Of a stretch of 41,599 bases of DNA, positions 40,716 to 41,599 are shown piece by piece. The stretch is from QS-5-54-17 sp964489295 (GTDB taxonomy: Bacteria > Patescibacteriota > Saccharimonadia > QS-5-54-17): contig CAZAXT010000004.1 in NCBI GenBank assembly GCA_964489295.1, positions 1 through 41,599 of the forward strand, written 5' to 3'. Each line of letters begins with the position of its first letter. The stretch's first letter is position 1. The notes under the pieces are model-generated. The model was not told the origin of the DNA, did no database searches, and saw only the letters and a program-made list of their open reading frames with translations. The position numbers and the translations under genes were made by a program.

Positions 40716-41599
40716 GTGAACATCCTACGGAAAACACACATGGCCAAAGTAGTGGTTGCGATAGTGGGATTCAGTTTGATATCGCAACCAGTCTGGGCAG
40801 CCGAGATTACCGACCGGAGTGTGACGCTGAGTAGTTCCGCCCCCAGCGCCACAGGAGTGAATTACAGCTTCAACTTCACGGTTCCCTCGAATACGGTTAT
40901 ACAATCTTTCTCAGCCGAAGTATGCACCACCGCCTATAATTCGTGCACGACCCCTTCGGGTTTCGACGCTAGTAGCGCAACCCTGCTTTCCCAGCCGAGC
41001 GGGTTCGGTGACTCCAGCGGGTGGTCGGCCGACTCCTCCGATCCAAGTCAAATACGGATGCAGCACGGTAGCAACTCTACTAGTCCGGGAGGGTCCCAAT
41101 CCGTAACGTTCGACGACATTACAAATCCGTCCAGCACTAACTTTGAATATTTTATCCGTATCACTACGTACTCCAACAATGACTATACGGGTGAAATAGA
41201 TACGGGCGTCGTAGCCGTAAGCACTGCGACCCAAATCGACCTTACCGGCGAAGTGCCACCCATTCTGACTTTCTGTGTCGGCACCAGCATATCCGGTGAT
41301 TGCTCTACTGCTACAGGCAATTCCCTGGATTTCGGTCAGTTTTCCCCCACCAACGCCAGCACCGCCACATCCCAGATGCGCGCCAATACCAACGGAGCCG
41401 GCGGATACGCCATAACCGTCCATGGAACCACGTTGACTTCGGGTACGAACTCCATCCCAGCTTTGGCGAGCCAAACCGCTTCTAACCCCGGCACGAGCCA
41501 ATTCGGGATGAATTTACGTGATAATGCGACGCCGGATGTCGGATCCGAGCCGAGCGGTGCCGGCATCGGGACATACAATTCCAATTACGGCACTCAGGA
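40716..41599 (+). CDS. Secreted surface protein, second of tandem pair, 3' end outside window
   Basis: The frame from a GTG at 40716 is open to the window edge (294 codons). AGGAG lies 6 nt before the GTG. Signal peptide ends near VWAAE. It repeats the layout of the preceding protein: DRSVTLSSSAPSATGVNYSF, CTTAYNSCTTPSGFDASSATL, FEYFIRITTYSN and ILTFCVGTS with a Cys pair. Clearly paralogous but well diverged. The two genes are 23 bp apart and co-transcribed. Confidence 0.75.
   Translation, partial: MNILRKTHMAKVVVAIVGFSLISQPVWAAEITDRSVTLSSSAPSATGVNYSFNFTVPSNTVIQSFSAEVCTTAYNSCTTPSGFDASSATLLSQPSGFGDSSGWSADSSDPSQIRMQHGSNSTSPGGSQSVTFDDITNPSSTNFEYFIRITTYSNNDYTGEIDTGVVAVSTATQIDLTGEVPPILTFCVGTSISGDCSTATGNSLDFGQFSPTNASTATSQMRANTNGAGGYAITVHGTTLTSGTNSIPALASQTASNPGTSQFGMNLRDNATPDVGSEPSGAGIGTYNSNYGTQ

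Noticed and set aside
1..41599. CRISPR arrays, insertion sequences, prophage or attachment sites, replication origin
   Set aside because: No exact spaced repeats, transposase genes, integrase or tRNA-flanking duplications were seen; the repeats present are short and degenerate.

Overview
The window looks like a piece of a small, streamlined Patescibacteria (CPR) chromosome, most likely Saccharibacteria or a close relative. The lineage call is an inference from several traits. There is a tandem pair of secreted proteins of a kind I associate with that group, a TraD/VirB4-like ATPase with a long low-complexity tail, a membrane-anchored Clp-type AAA+ protein, and a dense set of translation genes. 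UGA serves as an ordinary stop. No biosynthetic operons are visible. Many proteins are rich in Asp and Glu.

Layout. Positions 1-8.4 kb, minus strand: a small membrane protein, pheS, pheT, an acidic protein and a conjugation-type ATPase cut by the left edge. 8.7-9.17 kb: a promoter- and terminator-bounded region that looks like a structured ncRNA of about 430 nt. 9.25-16.9 kb, minus: trpS, rmuC, a small membrane protein, a Clp-like AAA+ protein with a small membrane partner, and a membrane-bound beta-lactamase-fold protein. 17-21 kb: pcm, chaB, an MBL hydrolase, tRNA-Pro(CGG), a SprT-like protein and argS. 21.4-24.1 kb, plus: smpB, a second ncRNA candidate and a GspE/PilB ATPase. 24.2-30.3 kb, minus: a GH37 trehalase-like enzyme, an unknown protein, a COG3044 ATPase, a decayed GIY-YIG gene, tmRNA and an alpha/beta hydrolase. 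30.4-37 kb, plus: galT, a broken comM, a small membrane protein, DUF4446-bactofilin-DAGK, infC-rpmI-rplT and a small acidic protein. 37.1-39.4 kb, minus: RNase P RNA, an RNase HI-like protein and a secreted membrane protein. 39.6 kb to the right edge: two tandem surface proteins, the second incomplete.

The genes fall into translation and ribosome rescue (pheST, trpS, argS, smpB with ssrA, infC-rpmI-rplT, rnpB), envelope and cell-cell interaction (secretion ATPase, pilus ATPase, bactofilin, beta-lactamase-fold protein, surface proteins) and a little carbohydrate metabolism (trehalase-like, GalT).

The most unusual items are these. PheT carries an NlpC/P60 cysteine-peptidase-like domain inside its B5 domain. 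RNase P RNA is enlarged by two AT-rich repeat insertions at helix tips. Two ncRNA candidates have matching promoter and 5' end layouts. Many first genes have a -10 box only 6-8 nt from the ATG, which suggests leaderless mRNAs. The infC promoter geometry implies an AUC start codon. Degenerate repeat families fill many spacers.
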